This document shows, piece by piece, positions 1 through 9,296 of a stretch of DNA of 64,000 nt. Below the pieces are notes generated by a model, which saw only the letters and a program-made list of their open reading frames with translations, was not told the origin of the DNA and did no database searches. Positions within the stretch are counted from its first letter, which is position 1. Each line of letters begins with the position of its first letter. Source of the DNA: Myceligenerans indicum (GTDB lineage Bacteria > Actinomycetota > Actinomycetes > Actinomycetales > Cellulomonadaceae); assembly GCF_016742955.1 (NCBI RefSeq), contig NZ_JABBYC010000001.1, positions 451,386 to 515,385 on the forward strand. The letters are read 5' to 3'. Made by a program: the position numbers and the translations under genes.

Positions 1-231
1 GCCGGACGGGACGCAGGCGCAGGCGATCCGGCCGCCTCGCGGGTGACGGCGGTGGCGCGGGTGACGGCGGCGCGGACGACCGGACCGGGATAATCGGCGG
101 ACGGCGGGAGGCCTGGCGCGTATCCTGGAACGTCGCGTGCGGACCCGGATGAACACCGACGTGCAGGGCGTTGAGGTGCTGGGCGTTCCGATGTGCCGGA
201 CGTGGCGACGTGATGGACGTGGAGGGAGACC
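1..231. other. Non-coding leader upstream of smpB
   Basis: I see no convincing gene here. Short open frames are Arg/Pro-rich and look like high-GC shadows. In related genomes ftsE/ftsX often lie upstream of smpB, but no end of such a gene is visible. The smpB Shine-Dalgarno stretch (GGAGGGAG) closes the region. Confidence 0.5.
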
Positions 232-729
232 ATGGCGAAGGGCGCCAAGAAGAAAAAGAAGCCCGAGGACCCGCGCAGGATCGTGGCGAACAACAAGAAG
301 GCGCGCCACGACTACCTGATCGAGGACGTGTTCGAGGCGGGCCTGGTGCTGTGGGGCACCGAGGTCAAGGCACTGCGCATGGGGCGCGCTTCCCTCGTGG
401 ACGGGTACGTGCACGTGGACCGTGGTGAGGCGTGGCTGGAGGGCGTGCACATCCCCGAGTACTTCGAGGGCACGTGGAACAACCACTCGCCGCGCCGCAA
501 GCGCAAGCTGCTGCTGCACAAGGACGAGATCCTGCGCCTGCAGGCCAAGGCCCACGAGAAGGGCCACACGGTGGTGCCGCTCTCGCTGTACTTCCTCGAC
601 GGCCGGGCCAAGGTCGAGATCGCGCTCGCGCGCGGCAAGAAGGAGTACGACAAGCGTCAGGCCCTGCGCGAGAAACAGGACAACCGTGAGGCACTGCGCG
701 CCATGCGCCACCGGGAGAAGCTGAGCTGA
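232..729 (+). CDS. smpB: SsrA-binding protein SmpB
   Basis: SmpB binds tmRNA and brings it to stalled ribosomes for trans-translation. The product has 165 residues, close to the family's usual 155-165. A Lys-rich N-terminus precedes the conserved core [15 protein letters not shown] and the GTEVKALR segment of the OB-fold barrel. The basic C-terminal tail [13 protein letters not shown] is the part known to enter the mRNA channel. The ATG is set by GGAGGGAG a few bases upstream. The tmRNA gene follows about 160 bp downstream on the same strand, so both partners of the system sit together, a common arrangement. Identification is secure. Confidence 0.97.
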   Translation: MAKGAKKKKKPEDPRRIVANNKKARHDYLIEDVFEAGLVLWGTEVKALRMGRASLVDGYVHVDRGEAWLEGVHIPEYFEGTWNNHSPRRKRKLLLHKDEILRLQAKAHEKGHTVVPLSLYFLDGRAKVEIALARGKKEYDKRQALREKQDNREALRAMRHREKLS

Positions 730-806
730 GCCGGCGCGGTGGGCCAGGGGCGCCCGCGAGGCGGCTCCCGTGCCCGACGGCGATCGTGGCGGCCGGTGGA
801 AATAAG

Positions 807-837
807 GTGACGGACCACCGCGTTGACCCACTAGACT
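807..837 (+). promoter_or_regulatory. Possible ssrA promoter
   Basis: A TAGACT hexamer (832-837) fits an actinobacterial -10 box about 50 bases before the mature tmRNA 5' end, with a weak GTGACG -35 candidate at 807. The leader between them and the mature end would be removed by RNase P. The -35 spacing (19) is long, so this is tentative. Confidence 0.3.
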
Positions 838-889
838 GAGGACCTCGCCCGAACCCACGGGAGACGGCGGGGCGTTGACAACTCAACAT

Positions 890-1258
890 GGGGCTGATCG
901 GTTTCGACGGTGGTTGTGCTTCGAGGAGAAGCGGGCCGAGGATGCAGACTTATCTCGCTAACGATGTCTGCAAACCAATAGTTGCCGATACCAACTCGCG
1001 CAACGACTTCGCCCTCGCCGCCTGAGGCGGGCCCGAAGTCCGTCGGCCCGGGGGTGCTCTCACCCCGGTAGCCGGCGTCATCTTGAGAGCCACTGCTAGT
1101 GGTCCACGTCATCGGGACTACTGGGACTTCTAGGTGACTGAGCCTGTCCGTGAATGTGTCTGCGCAAGCACGGGGGCCGAGAAAATCCATAGCAGACTGC
1201 GCCCGGAGAAGTCCTCGAAAAGTGACACCGGACCCGGGTTCGATTCCCGGCAGCTCCA
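890..1258 (+). ncRNA. ssrA: tmRNA (transfer-messenger RNA)
   Basis: The 5' end GGGGCTG pairs with CAGCTCC at the 3' end to form the tRNA-like acceptor stem, and the T-arm GGGTTCGATTCCC precedes it. The discriminator A is followed by CT, so CCA must be added after transcription. The early GATCGGTTTCGACGG block is the usual tmRNA start. The tag frame begins at the resume codon GCC at 984 and encodes ADTNSRNDFALAA, ending with TGA at 1023-1025. The FALAA end is the actinobacterial ClpXP/Lon degradation signal. Length (369 nt) is normal. It acts with SmpB encoded just upstream. Confidence 0.96.
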
Positions 1259-1268
1259 CTCGGTGACA

Positions 1269-1305
1269 GGCGGCGTGACCCCATTTCGGGTCACGCCGCC
1301 TTGTC
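1269..1305 (+). terminator. Strong intrinsic terminator after ssrA
   Basis: A perfect 13-bp stem (GGCGGCGTGACCC with its complement) around the 6-base loop CATTTC is followed by TTGTCATTTC. It ends ssrA transcription and could also serve the minus-strand genes that converge on it. Confidence 0.85.
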
Positions 1306-1666
1306 ATTTCTGCGGATTCCCGCAGGTCTGCGCGAGCGGTGGGCTCACCGCGCCGAGAGGTCGACCAGGGGGACGCTGAACTCTCCCTGCCGCAGCGCGC
1401 CGGGCACCACCACGACGGCTTCCCTTCCGGTCCATCCGCGCCGGATGACCTTCACGACACCCTCGGCGCCGTGGTAAATGCTCGATGCTCCGGTGACCCG
1501 CACCGCGGTGCCCTCGGCGATCGCCCCGCCCATAGCCTTCTTCTCTCTGTCGTCCGGGCCGGGGCTGATCCGTGGGAACACGGGGCGCCGGCTCGTGGGG
1601 TGACGCAGAGCCTGCCAGGGGAGGAATGGCGTCGTCAATGAAATTGGGGATGTAATAGTTGGTCAT
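1304..1666 (-). CDS. Shine-Dalgarno-led small ORF, unknown; only its N-terminal part looks coding
   Basis: An AAGGAG box sits 7 bases before an ATG that opens MTNYYIPNFIDDAIPPL, an N-terminus with lower-GC codons than its neighbours. After roughly 30-45 residues the frame becomes Arg/Gly-rich and antagonises the better-coded overlapping 62-aa frame. The true product may be a short peptide, a 5' exon of the overlapping frame joined by frameshift, or a translational-coupling leader. No RiPP maturation gene is nearby. Confidence 0.25.
   Translation of the reverse strand: MTNYYIPNFIDDAIPPLAGSASPHEPAPRVPTDQPRPGRQREEGYGRGDRRGHRGAGHRSIEHLPRRRGCREGHPARMDRKGSRRGGARRAAAGRVQRPPGRPLGAVSPPLAQTCGNPQK
1345..1533 (-). 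CDS. Small hypothetical protein, 62 aa, possible SH3/KOW-like fold
   Basis: I do not recognise this protein. Its frame shows the third-position GC bias of real genes here, and the sequence alternates hydrophobic and Gly positions (GTAVRVTGASSIYHGAEGVV) in a way that resembles a KOW/SH3-like small beta barrel. The ATG at 1533 has an AGAGAAGAAGG purine run upstream. The same frame stays open to 1638, but that extension is Arg/Pro-rich and unlikely. It overlaps a second short frame that begins at 1666 with a better ribosome binding site, so the two may be translationally coupled or joined by a frameshift. Function unknown. Confidence 0.4.
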   Translation of the reverse strand: MGGAIAEGTAVRVTGASSIYHGAEGVVKVIRRGWTGREAVVVVPGALRQGEFSVPLVDLSAR

Positions 1667-1849
1667 GCGTCCACTCCTTGTGGCCGGATATTTCTTGACG
1701 CGATGGGCGGCGTTCTGGAGGTCGCCGACACTGCTTTTCCGGACGTCTTGTGAAATGTCGGAAATGCCATCAGGCAGGCTCGGAAGAAATGAAACCTGAC
1801 CTGCGAAAACTCCGTCGCACTCTGCTTCGCGTCGAGAACCCGGGAGGCG

Positions 1850-2653
1850 TCAGCGAGCCGCGGAGGGCCGCCCGCGGTGCTGCAGGAAACGGCGCACGAT
1901 CGCGCTGAACGACTCCGGTGCCTCGAGGTTGCTCACGTGCCCGCAGCCGGGGATCAGCTCCAGGTGCGCTCCGGGGATCCGGCGCTCGAACTCGCGCGCC
2001 ACCTCGCGCGGCGACCGGACGTCCAGCTCTCCCCAGACCAGCTGCGTCGGCACCGCGATCGTGGGCAGCACCTCGGTGAGGTCGGCCGCCGCCATCGCGG
2101 TGAGCGCGGTCAGCATGCTGCGGCGTCGTACGCCGGCGGCCATGGCGTCCAGCACGGGCACGAACCGTGCCGGCGGCGCGCCCGCGAAGAGCCCGGGCAG
2201 CGTCGGGTCGAGCTGTCCTGGCGCATCGAGGGCGGCATGGACGCCCGACAGCCGTGCCTCGGCCTCCTGGGCACCGAGCGACCCGCGCCAGCCCGCGTAA
2301 CCGTCCGCCAGCACCATCGCGCTGACCGTCGCCGGGTGGCGCCGGTACAGCTCCAGGATCACCGTGGTGCCCCACGACAGCCCGACGACCGGTGCCGGAG
2401 CGATGCCGAGCGTCCGGAGGACGCCGGCGAGGCAGTCGGCGTAGCCGGCCAGGCCGAACCCGTCGGGGACGTCCTCGGAACCACCTGCGCCCGGCTCGTC
2501 CCAGGCGAACACGGTGAACTCGTCCGAGAGCGCGTCGAGTTGCGGCGTCCAGGTCCGGCTGTCCTCGGCGCCACCGTGCACGAACATCACCGCCGGCCCG
2601 TGGCCGGCCCGCCGGTACGCGAGCCGCAGGCCGTTCACCTCGACCGTGTCCAT
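1850..2653 (-). CDS. Alpha/beta-fold hydrolase
   Basis: This is a 267-residue serine hydrolase of the alpha/beta fold. The oxyanion motif HGG follows the first long strand, the nucleophile elbow is GLSWGTT, the acid is likely the Asp of GELDVRSP, and the catalytic His is in GCGHVSNLEAPE. I chose the ATG at 2653 because the upstream in-frame sequence is Arg/Pro-rich and because TACCGT at 2660-2665 lies 6 bases upstream, the pattern of a leaderless start. It is the last gene of a minus-strand redox run (TrmO-type, SDR, CMD, FAD monooxygenase). Substrate is not readable from sequence; esterase, lactonase or C-C hydrolase are all possible. Confidence 0.85.
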   Translation of the reverse strand: MDTVEVNGLRLAYRRAGHGPAVMFVHGGAEDSRTWTPQLDALSDEFTVFAWDEPGAGGSEDVPDGFGLAGYADCLAGVLRTLGIAPAPVVGLSWGTTVILELYRRHPATVSAMVLADGYAGWRGSLGAQEAEARLSGVHAALDAPGQLDPTLPGLFAGAPPARFVPVLDAMAAGVRRRSMLTALTAMAAADLTEVLPTIAVPTQLVWGELDVRSPREVAREFERRIPGAHLELIPGCGHVSNLEAPESFSAIVRRFLQHRGRPSAAR

Positions 2654-2764
2654 GGTTCGACGGTAGACGGTCACCGGCACACCGGGCGGCCGGAGCGCTC
2701 GCCGCCGGTCCGGGCCGTCCGGCTCGCCGTCGGCCGCCGGGCCGGGCACCCGTCCCGACGTCGG

Positions 2765-3949
2765 CTACGTCGTGACGGACCGGACGCGTTCGGGACGGAA
2801 GCCGAACGCGAGGAAGCGGCCGGCCAGACGGCGGGGGATGCCGGTGCGCGTGACGAGGAAGCGCATCAGGACGGGCAGCTGCCCGTCCTTCCGCTTGGCG
2901 TCGAAGCCCTGCCGCTGCAGGAACGCCTGCACGCGCTGGGTGAGCCGGGTCGGCCACTCACGGCGGCGCTGGACGGCGGCCAGGTGGTTGTCGGTGAGAG
3001 AGTCGTCGAGCAGCGGGCGGGTGAGGATGTTGGCGGTCGCGACCGCGTCCTGGACGGCCAGGTTGATGCCGACCCCGCCGACCGGGGACATGGCGTGCGC
3101 CGCGTCGCCGATGCACAGGAGGCCGGGCCGGTGCCACGTCCGCAGCCGGTTGACCCGCACCTCCAGGAAGCCCATCGACTCGAAGGAGCTCAGCTCACCG
3201 GTCCTGTCTGCGAGCATCGGCGCCACCTGCGCCACGTCCCGCCGGAAGGCCTCGATTCCCTTGGCCTTCCAGGCGTCGAAGCCGCCCTTGCCGATGAGGT
3301 AGCCGCACTGCCAGAAGTCACCGCGGTCGATGGCGACCATGCCGCGGCCGCGGGCGAGCTGGAAGACGAGGTTCTCCTGGTCGTCCTGGTGGCGCGTCAG
3401 CCGGAACCAGATGACGTCGATGGGAGCGCCCAGTTCGTCGACCCGCATCCCGGCCGCCCGCCGAACGGCCGAGTCACGGCCGTCGGCGGCGACGACCAGG
3501 TCCGCGTGGAACTCCCGGCCGTCGGCGCAGCGCACGCCCGCGATCTTCCCGGCACGCTCGACGACGTCGGTGACGGGTGTGCTCATGTGCAGCGTGAAGG
3601 TGGGGTGGCGCCGGGCCTCCTCGGCCAGGAGATCGAGGAAGTCCCACTGCGGCACGAACGCGATGTACGGGAACTTCACCCTCATCCCCGCGAACGCCTC
3701 GATGGGCGTCAGGTCACCGCCGAGCGGAACGTTGAGCGAGGTCACCTTGCGGTACCGGAGGCGGTCGAAGCGGCCGGACAGGCCGAGGTCGTCGAGGACC
3801 TCGAGGGTGGAGGGGTGGACGGTGTCACCCCGGAAGTCCCGCAGGAAGTCCTGGTGCTTCTCCAGGACCGTGACCTGCACGCCGGCGCGGGCCAGCAGCA
3901 GACCGAGCATCATTCCGGCCGGTCCGCCGCCGACGACGACGGCGTTCAT
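2765..3949 (-). CDS. FAD-dependent monooxygenase (PHBH/UbiH-like)
   Basis: A 394-residue group A flavoprotein monooxygenase. Visible landmarks are the Rossmann GGGPAG near residues 7-12, the DG motif AADGRDSAVRRAAG that contacts FAD and NAD(P)H, and the GDAAHAMSPVGGVGINLAVQD motif that binds the FAD ribose and pyrophosphate. Such enzymes hydroxylate aromatic or polyketide-like substrates. The start overlaps the stop of the CMD-family gene by 4 bases (ATGA), showing translational coupling in one operon with the SDR and the hydrolase. Substrate unknown. It may serve xenobiotic or antibiotic modification, because the operon is headed by a TetR-type regulator. Confidence 0.9.
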   Translation of the reverse strand: MNAVVVGGGPAGMMLGLLLARAGVQVTVLEKHQDFLRDFRGDTVHPSTLEVLDDLGLSGRFDRLRYRKVTSLNVPLGGDLTPIEAFAGMRVKFPYIAFVPQWDFLDLLAEEARRHPTFTLHMSTPVTDVVERAGKIAGVRCADGREFHADLVVAADGRDSAVRRAAGMRVDELGAPIDVIWFRLTRHQDDQENLVFQLARGRGMVAIDRGDFWQCGYLIGKGGFDAWKAKGIEAFRRDVAQVAPMLADRTGELSSFESMGFLEVRVNRLRTWHRPGLLCIGDAAHAMSPVGGVGINLAVQDAVATANILTRPLLDDSLTDNHLAAVQRRREWPTRLTQRVQAFLQRQGFDAKRKDGQLPVLMRFLVTRTGIPRRLAGRFLAFGFRPERVRSVTT

Positions 3950-4611
3950 CCGGCACTCCCCGGGGGAAGGCCCAGGGCGCGGGCGGCGGCCCAGACTCGG
4001 GGCAGGCCGAACTCGGCCATACCCCTGAGCAGGTTGCGCAGCGTGTCGTCGGTGGCGCCGGCGGACCGCGCCAGGTCGGCGTGCAGGTGCAGGGACTCGC
4101 CCAGGGTCTGGTGGAGGACATCCACCGCCAGGCAGGCGAGCGCCCGCTCACGGACCGACAGGTGCGGGCGGGCCCAGCGCTGGGCGAGCTGGTCCTCGGT
4201 GAAGGCGGCCAGTCCCGGGTCCACCTCCCGCAGGTCCTGGACGGTCCGCGCCAGTCCACCGCGCAGACCGGCCGGCCCGGCGGCCTCGGTGTCCCGCGCC
4301 CCGGGCAGGCCGAGCTCCGTCAGGCGCTGGAAGGCGGACGCGACGATCGGGTACCCCGCGTAAGGAGCCAGGTGGCGGAGCAGCTCCCTGATCGACTCGG
4401 GGTCCACGTCGTTGGCCCGGGCCATCTGCACGTGCATGGCCAGGGGCAGGCCGAGGTGGGGATGGCACAGGTCGGCGGTCAGGCAGAGGAAGGCCTTCTC
4501 CCGCACCGTCAGGTGGGACAGGTTCCACAGGTTGTGTCCGCCGCTCACGGCGAACCGGGCGAAGACGGGATCGAGGTCGGCGAGGGCGTCGGCACCGGCG
4601 AGCCGGGTCAT
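3946..4611 (-). CDS. Carboxymuconolactone decarboxylase-like protein with two CMD repeats
   Basis: The 221-residue product contains two related all-helical segments, LTVREKAFLCLTADLC and LSVRERALACLAVDVL, each followed by a His-rich helix and an LLR helix. This is the signature of tandem CMD (AhpD-like) domains. The redox CxxC pair of AhpD is absent in both copies, so a peroxidase role is unlikely; a decarboxylase or isomerase role is more plausible. It overlaps the SDR stop and the monooxygenase start by 4 bases each, so it is translated within one coupled operon. The ATG at 4611 is chosen for that overlap; the longer open frame upstream runs antisense-like through the SDR gene. Confidence 0.82.
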   Translation of the reverse strand: MTRLAGADALADLDPVFARFAVSGGHNLWNLSHLTVREKAFLCLTADLCHPHLGLPLAMHVQMARANDVDPESIRELLRHLAPYAGYPIVASAFQRLTELGLPGARDTEAAGPAGLRGGLARTVQDLREVDPGLAAFTEDQLAQRWARPHLSVRERALACLAVDVLHQTLGESLHLHADLARSAGATDDTLRNLLRGMAEFGLPRVWAAARALGLPPGSAG

Positions 4612-5444
4612 GCGTGGCGCTCCGTTCGGGACAGGCCCAGCGCGCGCAGGCGCAGGCGGTCGAGCGTGTACTGCGGGACGACCCGGCCGAGCGTGCTCAT
4701 GAGCCGTGACGTCTTGCCGACGGGATAGCGGGCGCGGGGCTTGCGCGCGGTCAGGGCGTGCAGGACGGCGCGGGCGACCACGTCGGGGCTCGACCCGTCG
4801 CGTTCGGCCGCCAGTCCGCTCGTGACCATCGTGCGGTAGGCGGTTCCGTACAGACGCCTGCCCTCCGGGCCGAGAGAGGCCAGGCGGGGTTCGACCTCGC
4901 CCTCCAGCTTGTCGACGGCGTCGGTGTGGATCGAGCCCGGCTCGATGAGGACCGTCGCCACGCCGAACGGCCTGAGCTCCATGCGCAGGGCGTCGTTGAG
5001 GGAGCGGACGGCGTGCTTGGACGAGCACAGCGGCCCGCCGAAGGGGAGGGTGATCCAGCTCCCTACGGAGCCGACGTTCACGACCCTGCCCTGGGCCGCC
5101 CGCAGCTTCGGCAGCATGGCCTGGGTGACGGCCACCGGCCCGAACACGTTGACCTCGTACTGCAGGCGCAGCGCGTCCAGCGGGACGAACTCCAGCGGCC
5201 CGGTGACCCCGATGCCCGCGTTGTTCACGAGGGCGTCGAGGTGGCCGATCCGGTCGACGGCATCGGCGATCTGGCCGGGGTCGGTGACGTCGAGCACGAT
5301 CGGCGTCACCGTGGGGCCCAGCGCGTCGCCGTCGGCCTGCTTGCGAACGCCGGCATGCACGGCGAAGCCCTCGCGGGCCAGCAGCAGGGCGGTGGCGCGG
5401 CCGATTCCGGTCGAGGCGCCGGTGATCAGCACGGTTCTCGGCAT
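4608..5444 (-). CDS. Short-chain dehydrogenase/reductase with Leu in place of the catalytic Tyr
   Basis: A 278-residue classical SDR. The nucleotide motif TGASTGIG lies near residues 9-16, the NNAG motif near 74-77, and Ser126 falls at the expected catalytic position. In the YxxxK motif the sequence is L-C-S-S-K (residues 139-143), so the catalytic Tyr is Leu while the Lys is kept. The codon is CTG, two changes away from a Tyr codon. The protein may be inactive as a dehydrogenase or act as a binding partner. The ATG at 5444 has GAAGGGA 6 bases upstream. It is followed by the CMD gene with a 4-base overlap. Confidence 0.9.
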   Translation of the reverse strand: MPRTVLITGASTGIGRATALLLAREGFAVHAGVRKQADGDALGPTVTPIVLDVTDPGQIADAVDRIGHLDALVNNAGIGVTGPLEFVPLDALRLQYEVNVFGPVAVTQAMLPKLRAAQGRVVNVGSVGSWITLPFGGPLCSSKHAVRSLNDALRMELRPFGVATVLIEPGSIHTDAVDKLEGEVEPRLASLGPEGRRLYGTAYRTMVTSGLAAERDGSSPDVVARAVLHALTARKPRARYPVGKTSRLMSTLGRVVPQYTLDRLRLRALGLSRTERHA

Positions 5445-5464
5445 GGCAGTTCCCTTCGGAGACA

Positions 5465-5983
5465 TCAGTAGTAGGCCCGCATCAGCTCGGTGGCCCATGC
5501 GGGCTGTGTGGTCGGCCCCTGTGGGCCGAACTCGGCCATGTACGGCTTGACGTCCAGCACGGGGGTGCCGTCGATGGCGTCCAGGCCGCGGACATGGAGG
5601 TCAAGCCCTTCGACCGAGAGCAGCCGGCAGCGGGACACACCCAGCCGGTTCGGGCGGTTCTTGCCTCGCTGGGCGAAGATGCCGACCTCCGGCCAGTCCG
5701 GGTTGCCCCGCGGGCGCCGGGCCGTGGTGGTGATCGAGGCGGGGTCGGCGAGGTGGAAGTGGAAGACCACCTCCAGGTGGGAGAAGCCGTCGAGACCGGT
5801 GACGGCGTCGGGGCCGAAGCGGTGCCCGTCGAGGCGGATCACTGCCTGTTCGGTGTCCCAGCCGTCGTCGAACGCCTCGGACCGTCCTCCGAGGACCGTG
5901 CCTACGGGGTGCAGGGCGATGGGCGCCACCACTAGGCGGTCGGCCGGGGGCCCGCTGGGCCCGCCGACGATGACATCAGGCAT
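5465..5983 (-). CDS. trmO: TrmO-family SAM-dependent methyltransferase (UPF0066/YaeB fold)
   Basis: The 172-residue protein has the compact beta-barrel signature of the TrmO/VirR family: IGTV-like VAPIALHPVGTV start, the PRGNPDWPEVGIFAQRGKNRPN block that binds S-adenosylmethionine, and the C-terminal LDVKPYMAEF motif. TrmO of E. coli N6-methylates t6A37 in tRNA-Thr. The C-terminal domain of full-length TrmO is missing, so other substrates are possible. A GGAGG box 5 bases before ATG fixes the start. It is the first gene after the TetR operator region and lies 20 bp before the SDR, so it is probably co-regulated with the redox operon. Confidence 0.85.
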   Translation of the reverse strand: MPDVIVGGPSGPPADRLVVAPIALHPVGTVLGGRSEAFDDGWDTEQAVIRLDGHRFGPDAVTGLDGFSHLEVVFHFHLADPASITTTARRPRGNPDWPEVGIFAQRGKNRPNRLGVSRCRLLSVEGLDLHVRGLDAIDGTPVLDVKPYMAEFGPQGPTTQPAWATELMRAYY

Positions 5984-6002
5984 GCTGTCCTCCGGTGAGT
6001 AT

Positions 6003-6032
6003 GCCAACACCTGTTGGCCAACAACTGTTGGC
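6003..6032. promoter_or_regulatory. Tandem palindromic operators between trmO-type gene and tetR
   Basis: Two abutting 16-bp palindromes, GCCAACACCTGTTGGC (6003-6018) and GCCAACAACTGTTGGC (6017-6032), lie just upstream of the trmO-type gene start. They share the core CCAACA-N2-TGTTGG, the form expected for a TetR-family dimer. Their place implies repression of the minus-strand operon. Confidence 0.75.
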
Positions 6033-6057
6033 AACTTAGAGCAGCCCGTGCCTCGAG

Positions 6058-6071
6058 TCAACGCCTGTTGG
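6058..6071. promoter_or_regulatory. Third, imperfect operator overlapping the tetR promoter
   Basis: TCAACGCCTGTTGG keeps the right half-site of the two upstream palindromes and a degenerate left half. It abuts the -10 box TAAAGT (6074-6079) of the adjacent regulator, whose ATG comes 7 bases later without a ribosome binding site. This suggests a leaderless, autoregulated mRNA. Confidence 0.6.
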
Positions 6072-6086
6072 CATAAAGTTGGTCCC

Positions 6087-6689
6087 ATGGAATCAGCGAC
6101 GAGGGGGAGGAGCTCCGAGGCGACGAAGGCGGCGATCCTGGCAGCCGCACGACGGGCGTTCTCCGAGGAGGGGTACGACCGCGCGACCATCCGGTCCATC
6201 GCGGCCGAGGCCCGGATCGACCCGTCGATGGTCATGCGCTACTTCGGCACGAAGGAAGCCCTCTACGCGACCGCCATCGATGTCTCCCTGTCGCTCCCTG
6301 ACCCGGCCGGGGTTCCGCGCGGCCGGATCGGCGAGGTGGTCATGCGCGGCATGTGCCGCTACTGGGAGGAGGAGCCGATCGGCCTCGCGCGGCTGCGCAG
6401 GGCGCTCGCCGACCCGGCCAGCGCCGCCGCGGTGCGGGCATCGATAGCGGACGAGGCATCGGCCATCGCACGGCACTTCTGCGAGGACGAGGACGAGGCA
6501 CACCTCCGTGGGGCGATGGCCGGAACGCAGGTCCTCGGGATCTCGCTGAGCCGCTACATCCTTCGTGTCCCGGAGATCGTGGCTCTCAGCTGCGACGAGC
6601 TGGTGGCCCTGTACGCGCCGACGCTTCAGCGGTACTTCTGCGAGCCGCTTCCCGGCGTCACCGGTGCGGTTCCGGAGCGATCCTCCTGA
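6087..6689 (+). CDS. TetR-family transcriptional regulator
   Basis: A 200-residue TetR-type repressor. The N-terminal helix-turn-helix reads ATKAAILAAARRAFSEEG then RATIRSIAAEARID and VMRYFGTKEALY, the canonical TetR DNA-binding region. The ligand-binding C-terminal domain is divergent (TetR_C_17-like by appearance). The ATG is preceded at 7 bases by TAAAGT and has no Shine-Dalgarno box, so the transcript is probably leaderless. It diverges from the trmO-SDR-CMD-monooxygenase operon across three CCAACA-N2-TGTTGG sites, so it most likely represses both that operon and itself. The inducer is unknown. Confidence 0.93.
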   Translation: MESATRGRSSEATKAAILAAARRAFSEEGYDRATIRSIAAEARIDPSMVMRYFGTKEALYATAIDVSLSLPDPAGVPRGRIGEVVMRGMCRYWEEEPIGLARLRRALADPASAAAVRASIADEASAIARHFCEDEDEAHLRGAMAGTQVLGISLSRYILRVPEIVALSCDELVALYAPTLQRYFCEPLPGVTGAVPERSS

Positions 6690-6709
6690 CGCGTGCGCCG
6701 GAGACGCCC

Positions 6710-6759
6710 CGCTCCGCGCCCCCGGACCCCGGACGTGCCGGAGCCAGGCGCGCGGAGCG
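6710..6759. terminator. Weak hairpin between convergent tetR and cellulase genes
   Basis: CGCTCCGCG (6710-6718) pairs with CGCGGAGCG (6751-6759) across a long GC-rich loop. It lies in the short convergent gap and may end transcription from both sides, but there is no T-run. Confidence 0.3.
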
Positions 6760-6773
6760 ACGTCGGCCGCGTG

Positions 6774-9209
<2,436 letters not shown>

Positions 9210-9234
9210 TCACCCGCCCCGGCGGCAGGGCGCG

Positions 9235-9242
9235 AAACGTTT
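9235..9242. promoter_or_regulatory. Possible LacI-type half-palindrome upstream of the cellulase
   Basis: AAACGTTT is a perfect 8-bp palindrome about 90 bp before the cellulase start. LacI-family operators often have a central CG with AAA/TTT flanks. The flanking bases are not symmetric and no LacI gene is in the window. Confidence 0.25.
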
Positions 9243-9243
9243 A

Positions 9244-9273
9244 GCCGGGCACCGGCGACGGCCGGTGCCCGGC
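9244..9273 (-). terminator. Hairpin ending the Ro60 (rsr) transcript
   Basis: GCCGGGCACCGGC and its exact complement form a 13-bp stem with a 4-base loop directly after the rsr stop on the minus strand. There is no T-run, as is common for high-GC actinomycetes. Confidence 0.7.
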
Positions 9274-9296
9274 AAGGGACCGGCCGCCGCCCGCGG

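Noticed and set aside
1304..1666. RiPP precursor peptide
   Set aside because: The N-terminus looks peptide-like, but no maturation enzyme, protease or transporter gene is nearby.
1877..4363. Very long plus-strand open frame antisense to the hydrolase, monooxygenase and CMD genes
   Set aside because: It is rich in Arg, Gly, Pro and His without any domain motif, while the minus strand encodes recognisable enzymes. High GC leaves antisense frames open.
3946..4611. AhpD-type alkylhydroperoxidase
   Set aside because: The CMD repeats lack the CxxC redox pair needed for AhpD activity.
1259..6690. Genomic island integrated at ssrA
   Set aside because: tmRNA genes are common att sites, but no integrase, phage gene or second copy of the ssrA 3' end was seen in the window.
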